Shown here piece by piece: positions 1 to 11,030 of a DNA stretch of 64,000 nt. Source of the DNA: Pyrenula massariospora (lineage: Eukaryota; Ascomycota; Eurotiomycetes; Pyrenulales; Pyrenulaceae); contig JAGFMI010000011.1 in NCBI GenBank assembly GCA_021030905.1, positions 1,054,001-1,118,000 on the forward strand, in the 5' to 3' direction. A program made the position numbers and the translations under genes. The stretch's first letter is position 1. Each line of letters starts with the position of its first letter. Under the pieces are notes generated by a model. It was not told the origin of the DNA. It was given only the letters and a program-made list of their open reading frames with translations, and made no database searches.

Positions 1-617
1 AGGTATCACACGGCTCGATTCGTCACAGAACGTCGGTCCAGCAAATATAGTCCAGGGAACCTGCGCAGCTTTTAATGCGGCTTCAATTTACCGGGATGAT
101 GGGGCGTTAGTCTGGTTCATTCTGTGAGATGGGGTTTGGATAGGAAAGATACCGTAGGAAATGCACTGTGCTAAGGAAAGACGGGGAACGGGGAATATGA
201 GATGAGACAGAGCGCATGGGATCGACTGATTTGTAATGGTCAGAGGTCCGAAAATTGGTTTGATTCTTCTATGATTTGCCGTCTTCATGGCGGCTTCTTA
301 TCTGGACATTTCAAAGCTCGGCTAGGGCGAGAAACGGCCGTACATTTTCGTAGTTTAATAACAGAATCCCGAAATTGACTTGGTGAGGTCTGCATGTCAG
401 GTAGATCTTTTTCATTTAATGACGTTCATGTTCGGAGTATTTTCCTGTTTCATGCCACATCCTCTTGTGAGGTTATTGAATTATTCAACAGGTCTGTATG
501 CCTGCTCCAACAGCTCCGAAAAAAGTGATATCAGGCCGTATCGGGATTGATACTCGTGTTGGTAAGTTTTTTGCAGGACGGAATCGTTAAATGTCGTGTC
601 GGCAGAAGTAAGTACGT

Positions 618-1525
618 TTATCCAAACAGCCGTAATTTCGCGCGAACCACGTAATAAAGTAACCCATAGGCCTAGAAAGATATTAGAGACTGCTTTACGC
701 GCATTGAAGTCCTGAGACCGTACCAGTCCGCCAAGGTGTCCGCTGTGAGAAATGCCTTGAAGTTTGCCCTCCTTTTGGGCGTAGATGCTGAACGCGGCAA
801 ACAGAGGCACATAGAGCCATGCAGGTATAGGAACCGGCTAGTACAGATTAGCACCCTGCTTTAAACGTTCTGAAGAGAGGAGGAGGGGGTCTTACAATTG
901 GAAATACTTGGAACTGCGTGCGTGGGTAGGTACACGCAAATGTGGCAAGTAGGGCGCAAACACTGCCCGATGCACCCACCAACGCAGTCTCTACATGCTC
1001 TCTTCTAGGAGCCTGCCGGTTCAGAAACATGGCCGCAAAGGCAGAGGTAAGCGCCCCTCCGATCCACAAGTTGGCGTACGCTAACGCGCCGTACGTCCGA
1101 ACGATCATTGGTCCACAGGACCAGAGACTCACCATATTAACCAGGAGATGTAGTGGGTTTCCGTGGGCCAACGAGTAAGATAGACATGTCCACCAGCGGC
1201 CTTCTCTCCAATTCCGGTCAGAGAAGACGACGTTCTTCGCGGAATACCCTGGATTGCGGACTTGAAATACGTAGGTAGCTACGCAAGCTGCAATTGAGCC
1301 TGGTACATATATTGAAGCATCTCTTCCACTTGACCATCGAGGCATTTTCCGCGATGAAGGATCTCTCGATGGGGGAGGTAAAGGAGGAGGCGATTCGCGC
1401 GCTTTTTGGGCTTTTGGGCTCGGTGGCGGCTGATATGCTTTCCGCTTGGCGTATGAGCGTGTAAATGACTGCCACGGGGTCTTGAGACCCCCCACAAATC
1501 TTTTTGACGCGGGCAGAAAGGTCAT
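618..1525 (-). CDS. Rhomboid-family intramembrane serine protease, probably mitochondrial
   Basis: Three exons: 1525-896, 837-724 and 671-618, joined in phase 0 across introns of 58 and 52 bases with GTAAGA and GTACGG donors and CTAAT branch sites. The protein is 265 aa. Seen in the sequence: a basic N-terminus rich in S, R and K that could be a mitochondrial presequence, a proline-rich linker (about 33-58), then a membrane core with HGNPLHLLVN at 121-130, the nucleophile motif GASG with Ser186, and the catalytic-type His in GHLGG near 244. The third exon completes the last helix (AYGLLYYVV). Rhomboids cleave membrane segments; the mitochondrial members (Pcp1/PARL) process dynamin-like GTPases and other inner-membrane proteins. 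It is smaller than typical Pcp1, so a Golgi or other rhomboid remains possible. The start is the first ATG of the open frame; an upstream exon cannot be excluded. Confidence 0.85.
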
Positions 1526-4500
1526 CGAGGCGAATGGTAGGTTGCGGACCGTACTCCAGAAGGGATGGGAAGAGAGAAGTCACTTGATTCTGTCTAGTCC
1601 ATGAGAATTGAAGAAAATTTGAGCTTTCGAGTGACAGTCGCGGCTCTTATGAGATATATCCGGTATGCATCGATATCTAGACGACGAGTTGTGAGGTTGA
1701 AATGTAACTCGGGGACCGTGTTGATATCAATTAGCGGAAAGTGCAGAAGTTGCCGCTTCGACTTCCGTACTTCCATGTTCTCAAAATCTCGAGAGCCATA
1801 TCTTGCTTCTCATAAGTGGACCGAGAATATGCTGCTAAAGCTAGGTGTGAGAGACATTCGCATTTCCGTGGCTCTTTTATAGAATAAACTATAGCAATGT
1901 TTTCTCGAACACGTTCCAAGCGCGATTCAAAGTACTTGAGGTCTCCCTATTCTACTAAGACCGTCTACGAGAGTGTGTAAGAGAATGCATCTACACATAT
2001 AAATCTTAGATGTCTACGTGAGTTATCAGCTGCATTTTTCTCTGTTGCCCTCTATAACTACAAGCCTCGTTCTGCTCCTTTTTCTGGCGACCGCTTTTTG
2101 CTGCTTCCTTGAGTAACTGATCTTCTTCCACTGTGGGACACTTGCGGCTACCAATTCTGTAAGATCCTCGGCCTTGGTGATGATCTCTTGCCAGCTTAGA
2201 ATAACAGACAAAAGTTCTCTACTATTAAGGGATCCGTTGCATGTCAATCACACTGAAAATATTTTGCGTGTTGGTACTCAACGGTAACTCAACTGCTTAT
2301 AGCTCTATTCAGATTGAAAGAGAGTACTATCTGAACAAAGTGACTCTTGATTGTTGTGGATGTTCCTTCTCTAGCATTCCGTCAGATTTTGCGACAGAAA
2401 TGGAAGGCCGAGGTACATGTATACTACGAATAATTTCTTGACATTTGTGACTGGTGTCTCAAAACGGGAAGAAATAATTTGATAGACTCAGCACCTTTAT
2501 TACCTTTGGAAACTTCATTTCTGCATATCAACAACCCGCAGAGATCGTTTCGTGAAGATCTTTACGTACTAATTACTAGACACTACCTTCAAGGCAGTGA
2601 TCCAGAACGGTGAGCACTCCCAGACCCTGTAACAGGCTCGACAGCGTTCCCTAAAATAGGCAGTAGGCTGCCCATTAGGGATGGCGTGCAGATCTCGATC
2701 TAGCGAATTCTTCTTTCCGAGATCGCGGAGCCTTGAGGCGTTGCTACATGAGTAATGACCCTAAGCTCAGCTGGCCACTTGAACGCCACCGATCCCGCTT
2801 TAGGCAGCGGCGTTTCGCCCTAAAGTAACATCACATCTATGAGACGTCCTCTCGACATCTAGATCGCCTTTCACCCCACATTCAAGCGCGGTAAAGCCTC
2901 AGCTGCGATCTCAAGCGCCACGTATTAGACCTTTCCGACTGCAATGGCCGCTGGTAATAATCCATTGACATTGTGGAGGACGCCTGGACGCCTACACCTA
3001 CTGTCTACCCAAGTTCAGAGCCGGAGGCGATGTCACTTCTTCAAGTCCTATCTATAGTGCAATGTACTGTTGTAAAATTGGCACTTTTGCTCGTGTTCTT
3101 TGTGGCACTGCCCAGCAGCTAGGTCGATGGCCATCACTGACTCCCCACCACTGCGCAGTCATAAAGAGCTGTAATCTACGATGTAGAGCTACACTGTTCC
3201 AATTCCCCTCTGTTTGAGAGGCTTCTCTTGACGAAGATCTTCCCTCCCGCAATCTAGTACTGCCGGTATTCCAAAAATCATGAACCAAAGCACCGACCAC
3301 CTAGTGCTCAGACTAGCCACATCACGGCGGAGGGTTTACACCAACTATGCCACCAACGAAGGGCAATCGTCACCAATTCTCTTATACCCTAGTGAGAAAG
3401 TCGAGAGGACCACCAACAGCTATTTCAACGATCCATACCTATGCCCCAGCCCCCAGAACCAACCAAATGCTCACAGACTTCGACCCTTCAACCTCAAATA
3501 CTACCTCCTCTGTGGACTGAGCTCTGTCTTGCTTGTCGTGTGTACCTTCGTGACCTATCATCACTTCTTCAAACCGACGTCTGGACAGAAATTCTAGTTC
3601 ACATCCATACCTGCTTATTGCTACTCATTTGCCGACTCAGCCGAGCCGTCCAAGTACGAGAATAAATGTCGCTAGATATGTTATCCTCTACTTGAGGAGC
3701 AATTGAATTCTGGATACAGATAGCTCCGTCACATCTGGTACTTACTACTATTCAGTACGATGACTATCTATGACCTATAAGGTCATTGGAGATTATGGTG
3801 CGACTTATTAGATGACTTCACGGATATATCCCAAATTGAGAAGCGCGTTGTTAACCAGAAAGATATCGGAATAACCGGTTCACCAAGATATATATTTTTT
3901 TGAAGCCCTCCCAGGTCGACCTATAATCCTTGAAGATCTGATCGATAATAAATTTCGACCAACCGTTCTCTGCTGCCGTCGTCCAATCCCGCATCAAGAG
4001 ATTTCGGCGCCGAATAGCAAGTGGCATGCCGTTATGGTCGACGAAAGAAAGCATAGTGGACTAAGCAATTGTTTTTCTATGGAGGTTACTGAGGAAGAGA
4101 CTTTCTTGCTATTGATAGATATCAATAGCGATGTAATGTCTCCTGAGACCGTCAATGGTTTACATGGTACGAGGAGCTTGATTTGTTGCTGTTTGGTATT
4201 GGAACTGAATATGTTGTTAAGTATAGGTGTAGCTATTGTAATTTCAAGCAGACCAAGACTGCGTAGGCCCACGTTTAGGCAACATTAATGCTATCGGTAC
4301 CTTCGTTACCCGACAGAGTACACAGAAACAACAGAGGCGAGTTACCATTGCTTATGATTTCTGATGATTCGGTTGGAATTCTCTGTGATTACGTTGCCGC
4401 GGATTGTATCCTGAGTTCACGATTTGGTATACCCAGCATGGACTTCTCGAGATGATGGCAGAGGTGGCTGACATGACTGCTGGAAAACAAAGGGAAAGGA

Positions 4501-6237
4501 AATTTGAGTCATTGAGGGCTATCAATGTAGTAACAAACCAAGAAATAGACCCTAGATCACAGCAAGTAGGACGAAGTTTGAGGGGTGTCCATCATCTATT
4601 CTGTCTGTCAATTCAGTTTCAGGGCACCCCTATGGCTTACATTCAAGAAATTAGTCGCAGATAGCGAGTTTTGCGTGCAACATACTTTCACGTAGTGTGT
4701 ATCTCGAATTATTTGTACAAGAATCCGATTTCATTCGACGTCGGTAGCGAGGTCCCCTCAATCTAGACCCTTCCCCATACATGTTCCGATTTCGCATCAG
4801 TCTAAGAAAATACTTGTCATAGGGTTTTTGGGGGAGATATTTTCAGCTATTATGAGGTCAGCCACGCCTGTTCCAGGCCTAGTTCAACCATTTTATGAGT
4901 ATTTGTAGGCGACCCAAGCCTCGTCTCGACTCGAGCAAGATCAACTTCCAGAGGACCACGCAGCAGACCTTATAAAGAGACATCGAAATGTGGCAACCTA
5001 CATAAGCCGGAGACTCGTAATAAATTTGATCAGCTTTTGAGCAATATAGGAAGCTTGGGCACTTCGACTACGTTTTTAAGAGCCTCTAAGAGTAGAAGGA
5101 GGCTATTCAAATGGAGCTGGGCAGAAGAAATACTCAAGCTTCAATTACCACACCGGCAACGTCCTAAGATTCGCGGATCTTGACACGGTCTTATTTTTGC
5201 GCCGAAACTTCCTCAGGGTCCAGAACCCTAAAACGGCGAGAAGACAAGGTTGGCTCTTATTGATAACGTGTGTAAAACAGCCACAAAAGCTCTACATCTG
5301 GAGCATGGTCCTGCGTTGTGGAAGCTAAGCTCCTTTCGCGAATAAAACAACGACGGAGAAGTCCCGATGAAGAGCGTCCATTGCCAGTGAACGAGTCATG
5401 ACCACCTCAATTCATTACGCTACCTCTCAACTTACCTTTTTAGAACCTGCAGTAGCCTTGAAAACTGGATGCTTCTCCGTCCGCTAGCCTACGGTTGATC
5501 TGCAAGCCTCAATTAGATTTTTCTATTGCATAGGCATTTTGCCTTGCACTGCCGGCATTTGCTTCTAACCTGACCCGGTTGTGGTATATCTGGCGCTGCT
5601 TTACACATTTAGGTAGCCCGTTTTAGATCTTTGCCTCTTTTGGGTGCTTCTGGCTGGCTTTCCTGTTGCACGGTGGTCTCCTCGATGGCCATGCCACGTG
5701 GACCTTGTCGTCGACTCACCTTGGTTTGCAAGTACACACCAGCTGGAGAACTACAGTTTTCAAATAGACTTGTCAGCCAGCCACAGGGATAGGTGGCGAT
5801 CTAGTTCTGTCTTGCCTCTGTGGCGGGCTGATAGTTTTCCACACCGCATTTTCCGGGATCGGCTGTTCCAACGAATCCTGAGTCTCGAACGAGCCTGCGC
5901 AGGTATCGCAATCGCTTCGTAGAGCAATGAGTGCATGGCAACATTTTCAATAAGAGAAGGCAGAGGTAATGAGCGAATTCCGTAAAGCTGGCGTTGTGCT
6001 CCAGCGCAATTACTTCAGTCAAGGAGACAGTAAGCCCCTCCAAATCCTTGCTTTTGTTGTTGCTGGATGTCTTCCCAAAATTTCGGGCCATGGTTTGACA
6101 TCGTGTTAGAGGATTGAGCGTGATCTAATTCACCAAGGACAAATGCGAGTGAAACACCGAGCTGAGTGAAGGTCTTTGCTATACACGTCTATCGAGACCT
6201 GCCTACGGTCTCAAAGCACAACTTAGGCTCCGCCCGT
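1526..6237. other. Gene-poor interval, about 4.7 kb
   Basis: No convincing gene on either strand. Open frames are short (under about 105 codons) and many lack an ATG. One frame at 3280-3597 (+) starts with ATG and encodes a hydrophobic stretch near its C-terminus, but has no family signature. A basic frame at 2026-2247 (-) vaguely recalls the tail of a transposase, without catalytic motifs. The stretch looks more AT-rich than its flanks, which would fit decayed repeats or RIP-mutated DNA; I could not measure this. Confidence 0.5.
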
Positions 6238-7717
6238 CTACGATTCACGGATCGGACTCCAAAACAAATTCTTTCCATCCCAGATCTGCTTTACCGCTTT
6301 TAGCTCATGTAGCATATCTTCTGTCCACAGCTCGCTCAAGTCTTGTCCAAAACGCATATTGTTTATAAAGCAGGCCTTTGGTAGTTGCTTGCTGTCATCC
6401 TTCTCTCTAAATATTGCCACGACATCCTCTCCAAGTGCCTTTGCCTTTTTGTGGTTATCTTGCAGACGGTAAAGCGGCGTTGCTTGCATGAAGATGCATC
6501 TCTTCCTCCACTGGTAAAAACTCTTATTTCCCGCATTCTTTTCCAGCACCGTTGTGCTCCATGCGCCTAGAACGTTGAAACTTCCCGCGCTTTCGTCACC
6601 AAGCTCATCCCAGTATTGCTTCCATCGTTCGTATACGCCAATGACACTCTCAGTGGATACTTCCTCAAGCATACAGTTGTAGTATTCCTTCATACCGCCA
6701 TGGACGTTGAAAGGTTCAGCCCCGTCATTCATGGTCGTCATCGGAAGCATCGCTGTCTCGGCTGAAATCGCCGTCTCTGCAACTTCAGGAGTCAGGAGAG
6801 CTGCCGCAGCCTTTTCCGCATCGCTTTCAGGGCCATAATAATTAACAATCAGCAAGACCATGGCAGCACCTTTCGCTGGAGAATTGGCCGGAGTTTTGGC
6901 AAAAGCTAATAAAGGGACAAGCGGACCAGGAGGTGGAAACATGGATACAAATGTTTTGGCCGCAAATGGAAGTTCATTAGGAGCGAAGATAACCTTCCGT
7001 TGCCATAACTTGTCCCCGGTCAGGCCCAGGTCCGAGATAGGAAATGCCCGGAGCGTTAGGGAAGTGATGACGCCGAGTCCGTGACCACCTCCTCGAAGTG
7101 CGTTGAACAAACGACTTTCCTCGCCCATAGAGGAGTGCGTGAGGGTTAGAATCTTGCCGGATGCAGTTACAATTCTGACCGATAAAACATTGTCAACCGC
7201 GAATCCGTTGATGCCATTGAAGGCACCAGAGCCTCCCCCAAGAAATGCGCCAATCATTCCTACGGTGTTTGAATTCGGTGTAACTAATCACGAATAGTTA
7301 GAAACGAATTGTCTCGCGACGAGGATTAGTCTTACGGGTGTAGAAGCCCTCAGCCATGCAGGCTTTGAGTACATCTCCAGAGGTTGCTCCTCCTCCAATA
7401 GACACTGATTTCTCCTCCTTATTCACCTTAACGTCTTTGAACTCCTTCATATCCAAATATAGTGTGCGGTCGTTGATTGGCACAAATGCGCCATGGCCAC
7501 CATTGGCTGGGATTACCTGGAGACCATGTTGCACCGCAAACTGTATCACAGAGAGAATGTCGTCCTCATTGGACGGGGCGACGACCGCTGCTGGTAATGA
7601 TACACCTGCATCAGACCATCGGGAAATGATGCTGTGTAGATCTGTCCCGGGTTCTGGGACGGTAACTTTGCAGGTTCCCAGGAGGGAAGTCCGTATGCCA
7701 TTGAGTTGGGTTGACAT
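6238..7717 (-). CDS. FAD-dependent oxidoreductase, berberine-bridge-enzyme-like (FAD_binding_4 / PCMH)
   Basis: Two exons, 7717-7336 and 7283-6238, with a 52-base intron (GTAAGA donor, GATTAG acceptor, phase 1); 475 aa. The join reads GFYTLTPNSNTVG, the usual block of this family, which confirms the splice. Visible parts: an N-terminal FAD-binding region with NGGHGA at about 72-77, whose His75 is the position often linked to FAD, the GAFLGGGSG loop after the splice site, LRGGGHGLGV, and a C-terminal substrate domain ending in IWDGKNLFWSP, resembling the BBE tail (usually ..DPxNLF..). These enzymes oxidise alcohols, sugars or secondary-metabolite intermediates using oxygen. No obvious signal peptide, so probably cytosolic. 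No biosynthetic neighbours are visible, so the substrate is unknown. Confidence 0.9.
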
Positions 7718-8448
7718 TTCGAGGTTTTCGAAAAGCGCGTCTGAATTGCGAACAGTGAGAATTTACCAATTATCTTGTATGAAGAATCCGAGAGGATCCG
7801 AGGGGATCCTTCGATTTATGAAGTACCTCGCATAAGGAGGCGCGTCTTGTCTTAGTCATCTTGGCTCAGAAAGGCAATGCGGCCGCATTTCGTGCCATTA
7901 AATAAGATTCTTACTTTCAACTATGTTCCGCAAAGGCCTCTAGCTCATCGTAGCTTTGTGTCGTGGCTCTTGGCCCGATTGTAAACCAAGATTACCTCAC
8001 TGTATTTGCCACTCTCCAAGTTGTGGTGTAGAACTGCGTTACCTAATTTTGAATATCCATAAACCGCAGGCTTTGCAGGAGCACGTCTCTAAAATTTCCA
8101 TTATCGAGACATGCACATAGCACAACTATGCTCGAAGCCAAGGAACGCTAAGTATGGGATTTTCTCGTGCTGTCTTAGGAAATGTTACAATGGGTTTGTC
8201 GTTAAGGTAGGTGTGGCGATACTGAGATGGAAAGGTATTTTTAGCAACCTGATGGAATGCATTTATATCGGCATGGAATGCCTCTTTAATAGCATAAAAG
8301 CACTTCATTCCTCTTTGGAATGTGGCAGGCCCTGCCACAGCTACGTCTGCCTTTAAAATGCCACATATTCATCTTTTCCGTCTCCTAGGCTACTCTCATT
8401 TCTGTTGATCGTTCGCAGCCACTCCCCTGCAGTGAACGAGTAATCAAA
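7718..8448. other. Intergenic region upstream of the secreted-protein gene at 8449
   Basis: Divergent intergenic space of 731 bases between the flavoprotein gene (-) and the secreted cysteine-containing protein gene (+). Near the left end, 7789-7811 holds a short imperfect direct repeat around GGATCC. Closer to the + strand gene lies a cluster of CATTCC/GGAATG hexamers, listed separately. Nothing else is recognised. Confidence 0.5.
8254..8322. promoter_or_regulatory. Cluster of four CATTCY-type sites (AbaA/TEA-like)
   Basis: GGAATG occurs at 8254-8259, 8275-8280 and 8317-8322, and CATTCC at 8306-8311, 130-195 bases before the ATG at 8449. CATTCY on either strand is the known binding site of the TEA/ATTS regulator AbaA, which controls conidiation in Aspergillus. 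Four copies in 69 bases is far above chance. Use as a regulatory element for the secreted protein is inference. Confidence 0.4.
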
Positions 8449-8955
8449 ATGATCAAAAGAGCCCTTCTAGTGCTACTCTCAGCACTTTCATTCTCTCTTG
8501 CAAACCCAAGGCGGGTCATGCAGTTCCGCGGTCAGCCAGATGGCAACAGCACATACCCTTTCAATCATACAACGTCAATGTCATCAGCTTCTCTCCAAAC
8601 CGGGGGAATCGACCCTCTCCTCTCGTCAATGCTACCGCTTGTCTCCCTCCCATCCCAAGTCCACCCCAGTGTCAACCCTCATTTCCCTAATGCGACCACG
8701 ACGGTCACAGAGACAGTGACGCTGACAAAGACACCTTCTGTGCTAAGTTGCCAATCTACAATTCAATTCCCCAGCCCCGTGGCTGGTGGTATTTGTCCGA
8801 ATGGAGATTGCTCGCCTGATGGTTCTCTGATTTGCGAGCCAGACGGGACCAGATTCTGTTTGTGTGATCATGGCAAAGCCGTCGATATGGGCCATGTGGC
8901 AGCGGGAACAAAATGTGTGGATGGCGCGATAGTAGCGGCCCGCTTACAAAGATAA
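8449..8955 (+). CDS. Small secreted cysteine-containing protein
   Basis: Intronless, 168 aa. The N-terminus (MIKRALLVLLSALSFSLA) is a clear signal peptide with cleavage likely after SLA. A Ser/Thr-rich middle with NST, NHT and NAT sequons suggests glycosylation and cell-wall or extracellular location. The C-terminal third carries the core C-x4-C-x7-C-x7-C-x-C (from CPNGDC to FCLC), one Cys before it and one after. The same spacing is found in the protein at 35748-36431. I do not recognise a named family; an effector-like or wall-associated role is possible but unproven. CATTCY sites lie upstream. Confidence 0.75.
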   Translation: MIKRALLVLLSALSFSLANPRRVMQFRGQPDGNSTYPFNHTTSMSSASLQTGGIDPLLSSMLPLVSLPSQVHPSVNPHFPNATTTVTETVTLTKTPSVLSCQSTIQFPSPVAGGICPNGDCSPDGSLICEPDGTRFCLCDHGKAVDMGHVAAGTKCVDGAIVAARLQR

Positions 8956-9420
8956 ACCTAAGAGAGTAACATATGAATGTTTTTGGCGTTGTTTTTGGTT
9001 ACAGATATGGAGGTGTGAAAGAAAAGCACCTTGGCTTGGGTTGGAGATAGAGCCAGTAAGTAGAAAGATGCACTGAAAGGAGAACTCAACGCACTCGTAT
9101 TTAATTAATTCATTGAGAAATTATCTAGAAGAGAAATTATGGCCTTTGCAAGGCGGTCTATAAAGTATCAGAGTTAGGTAATGTAAGTCGCTATCAATGC
9201 AACTATCGTGAGCCAGATACAATGGAGGCGGCCGATTATTTCATATTCACGGTACGAGTAGATTGTGAGATTTTGTCGCCGCATGTCTATCTACATGGGA
9301 AATGCAGCTGGGGTGTGATGCAAAAATTTTCGACGCAAACGGGTCGGTCCAATGATTGTCCGTCACTTGCCCGCAGCTGTACTCTCGATAGCCGGCAATA
9401 ACAGTGATTGATTGAATGAC
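8956..9420. other. Intergenic, nothing recognised
   Basis: About 465 bases holding the 3' region of the secreted-protein gene and the promoter of the next + strand gene. I see no gene, repeat or RNA signature. Confidence 0.5.
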
Positions 9421-10632
9421 ATGCCGACAGGACCATCGGTAAGCTCTTTACTCTATTATCCTAGCTTCTATAGCATATGGGTAAGCTGACAGTACAACCT
9501 ATTGTAGAAACAGTCCGCACCTCGTTTCGTGCTTCCATCGTCCTCAAAATCCGACCTACAAACCCCAGCTCCGCGGAAGCGCTTCGCTCAAGCTCTTAAT
9601 TCTGCGCCTTCTCAGCCATCCTCGTCCCAATTTGTAGGCACACTTCGATCAGTGACACCAGCCAGCAACAGAAAGCAAGTGCAATGGCGCGATGACAATG
9701 ACATTCGGGAGCCTGGATCCTCCCCACCCTTGCCTCCGTCACGGTTGAATCTCTCATCCTCGGTAATAACTGACCGTCATGATTCCATCGACGACGACTT
9801 TGTGGAGGGTACCTCAAATGAGGATGACGATGAAGACAGCACCTTAGCCTTGAGCTTCCGCGATAGGCTAGATGAAAATCATAATGTTGCTATTGATGAC
9901 ACCAACAGACGACAGTCTACAGAAGACGGCGCTTATGATTCCCGCAAACGTCGGCGTCTTGATACTCCGGATAGGAAACCAATATGGTTATCGTCTTCCT
10001 CATCCTCGTCTCCGGCGCGTGAAGAGCCAGATAATGATCATGTTGATCTAAATGAGGGGCCTATCTCAAGTCCTGACCTTCCTTCGCCTACACTCGCAAC
10101 CCGTTCGCTGCCTCGTTTTAGGCGTCCAGATACCGTTGCGACCAATGAGGATGAGCCCGCCAGTACAGCTCGCCCGTCATTCCGTCTGCCTCCTGGTGCA
10201 ACAGATAGTCCTACCAATGCGTTACCCGAAGCATTCTCACCGTCTCGTCGACGTGGCAAGGGCAAGGAGTACATTCCAGGCGGCATGGCAGATACGATGA
10301 GAAGCTGGATTGTTGGGCTTACAGCCGAAGATCACAATCACTCATCACATGTCTCAGGTGGTGACCGTCCGCAATATACACGCACAATCAAAGTCAAGGC
10401 CGTTGGAAGAGATCGGGATGATCGATGCACCCTCGTCAGGTGCGATGACGGAAAATTGGTAATGTTGGTCGGCAATGGTGGAAGCTTTCATGAACAGCGA
10501 GTAAATGATGGAAGTTTGATCGGACTTAAGGGTGGCCGTATGTCGTGGGGCTTTGAAGGTGGTACTTTTTCGAGCAGAGATTTTAATGAAGGAATGATCG
10601 TCAGTGTGCTGTGGGATGTACTTGATCCATGA
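9421..10632 (+). CDS. Unrecognised protein with disordered N-terminus and conserved-looking C-terminal domain
   Basis: Two exons, 9421-9438 and 9508-10632, joined in phase 0 over a 69-base intron (GTAAGC donor, TTGTAG acceptor). The tiny first exon supplies the ATG (MPTGPS), since the long frame itself lacks a suitable one; 380 aa. Residues 1 to about 260 are Ser/Pro/Asp-rich and low-complexity, with a basic RKRRR cluster that could act in nuclear import. The last about 115 residues (from MADTMRSWIVGL) are ordered, with alternating hydrophobic and charged residues (TRTIKVKAVGRD, CTLVRCDDGKLVMLV), consistent with a small beta-barrel such as an OB-fold. That reading is inference. It sits just upstream of MRC1 on the same strand. 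Function unknown. Confidence 0.75.
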
Positions 10633-11030
10633 CTAACGGGAATCACGAGGATTAATGTCTAAATTCTAAGAACCATCAATGGTTTGGAAAGACTGTGTTG
10701 AACTAGTCGTGTGTCACAACAACGTTGACTGAGCCTTAGAGCATTGATAGCTCCTTGTATTCGTAGATGGCGTAAGCGGTAATTAGGGCACTTTTGTAGG
10801 GCTGTGCTGCGCGTCCCGCGTTCTCTAAGACGCGTTCCACTGTTTTGAGGTCTTGGCGCGCCTTACCAAGTTGAAGCTATCTTGAGCACGCCAGTCATTG
10901 AAGATGGGAATCTTGCCTGGGTTCACAATTGAGAGGGAATCTAGGACACCGCGATGTCAATGATTCTCTATGACCATCTTATTCTTACTCTCTCTTTTTA
11001 ACCCTAGTATTATTTCGTCCTACCCTCAAG
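10633..11030. other. Intergenic region upstream of MRC1
   Basis: About 400 bases between two same-strand genes. A pyrimidine-rich tract (TTCTTACTCTCTCTTTTTAACCC) ends about 30 bases before the MRC1 start, as is common near fungal transcription starts. No other element recognised. Confidence 0.4.

Noticed and set aside
2026-2247. Basic minus-strand frame resembling a transposase tail
   Set aside because: No DDE residues, helix-turn-helix or terminal repeats; similarity is only composition.
3280-3597. 105-aa frame with one hydrophobic segment
   Set aside because: No family motif and no neighbouring exon with compatible splice sites.
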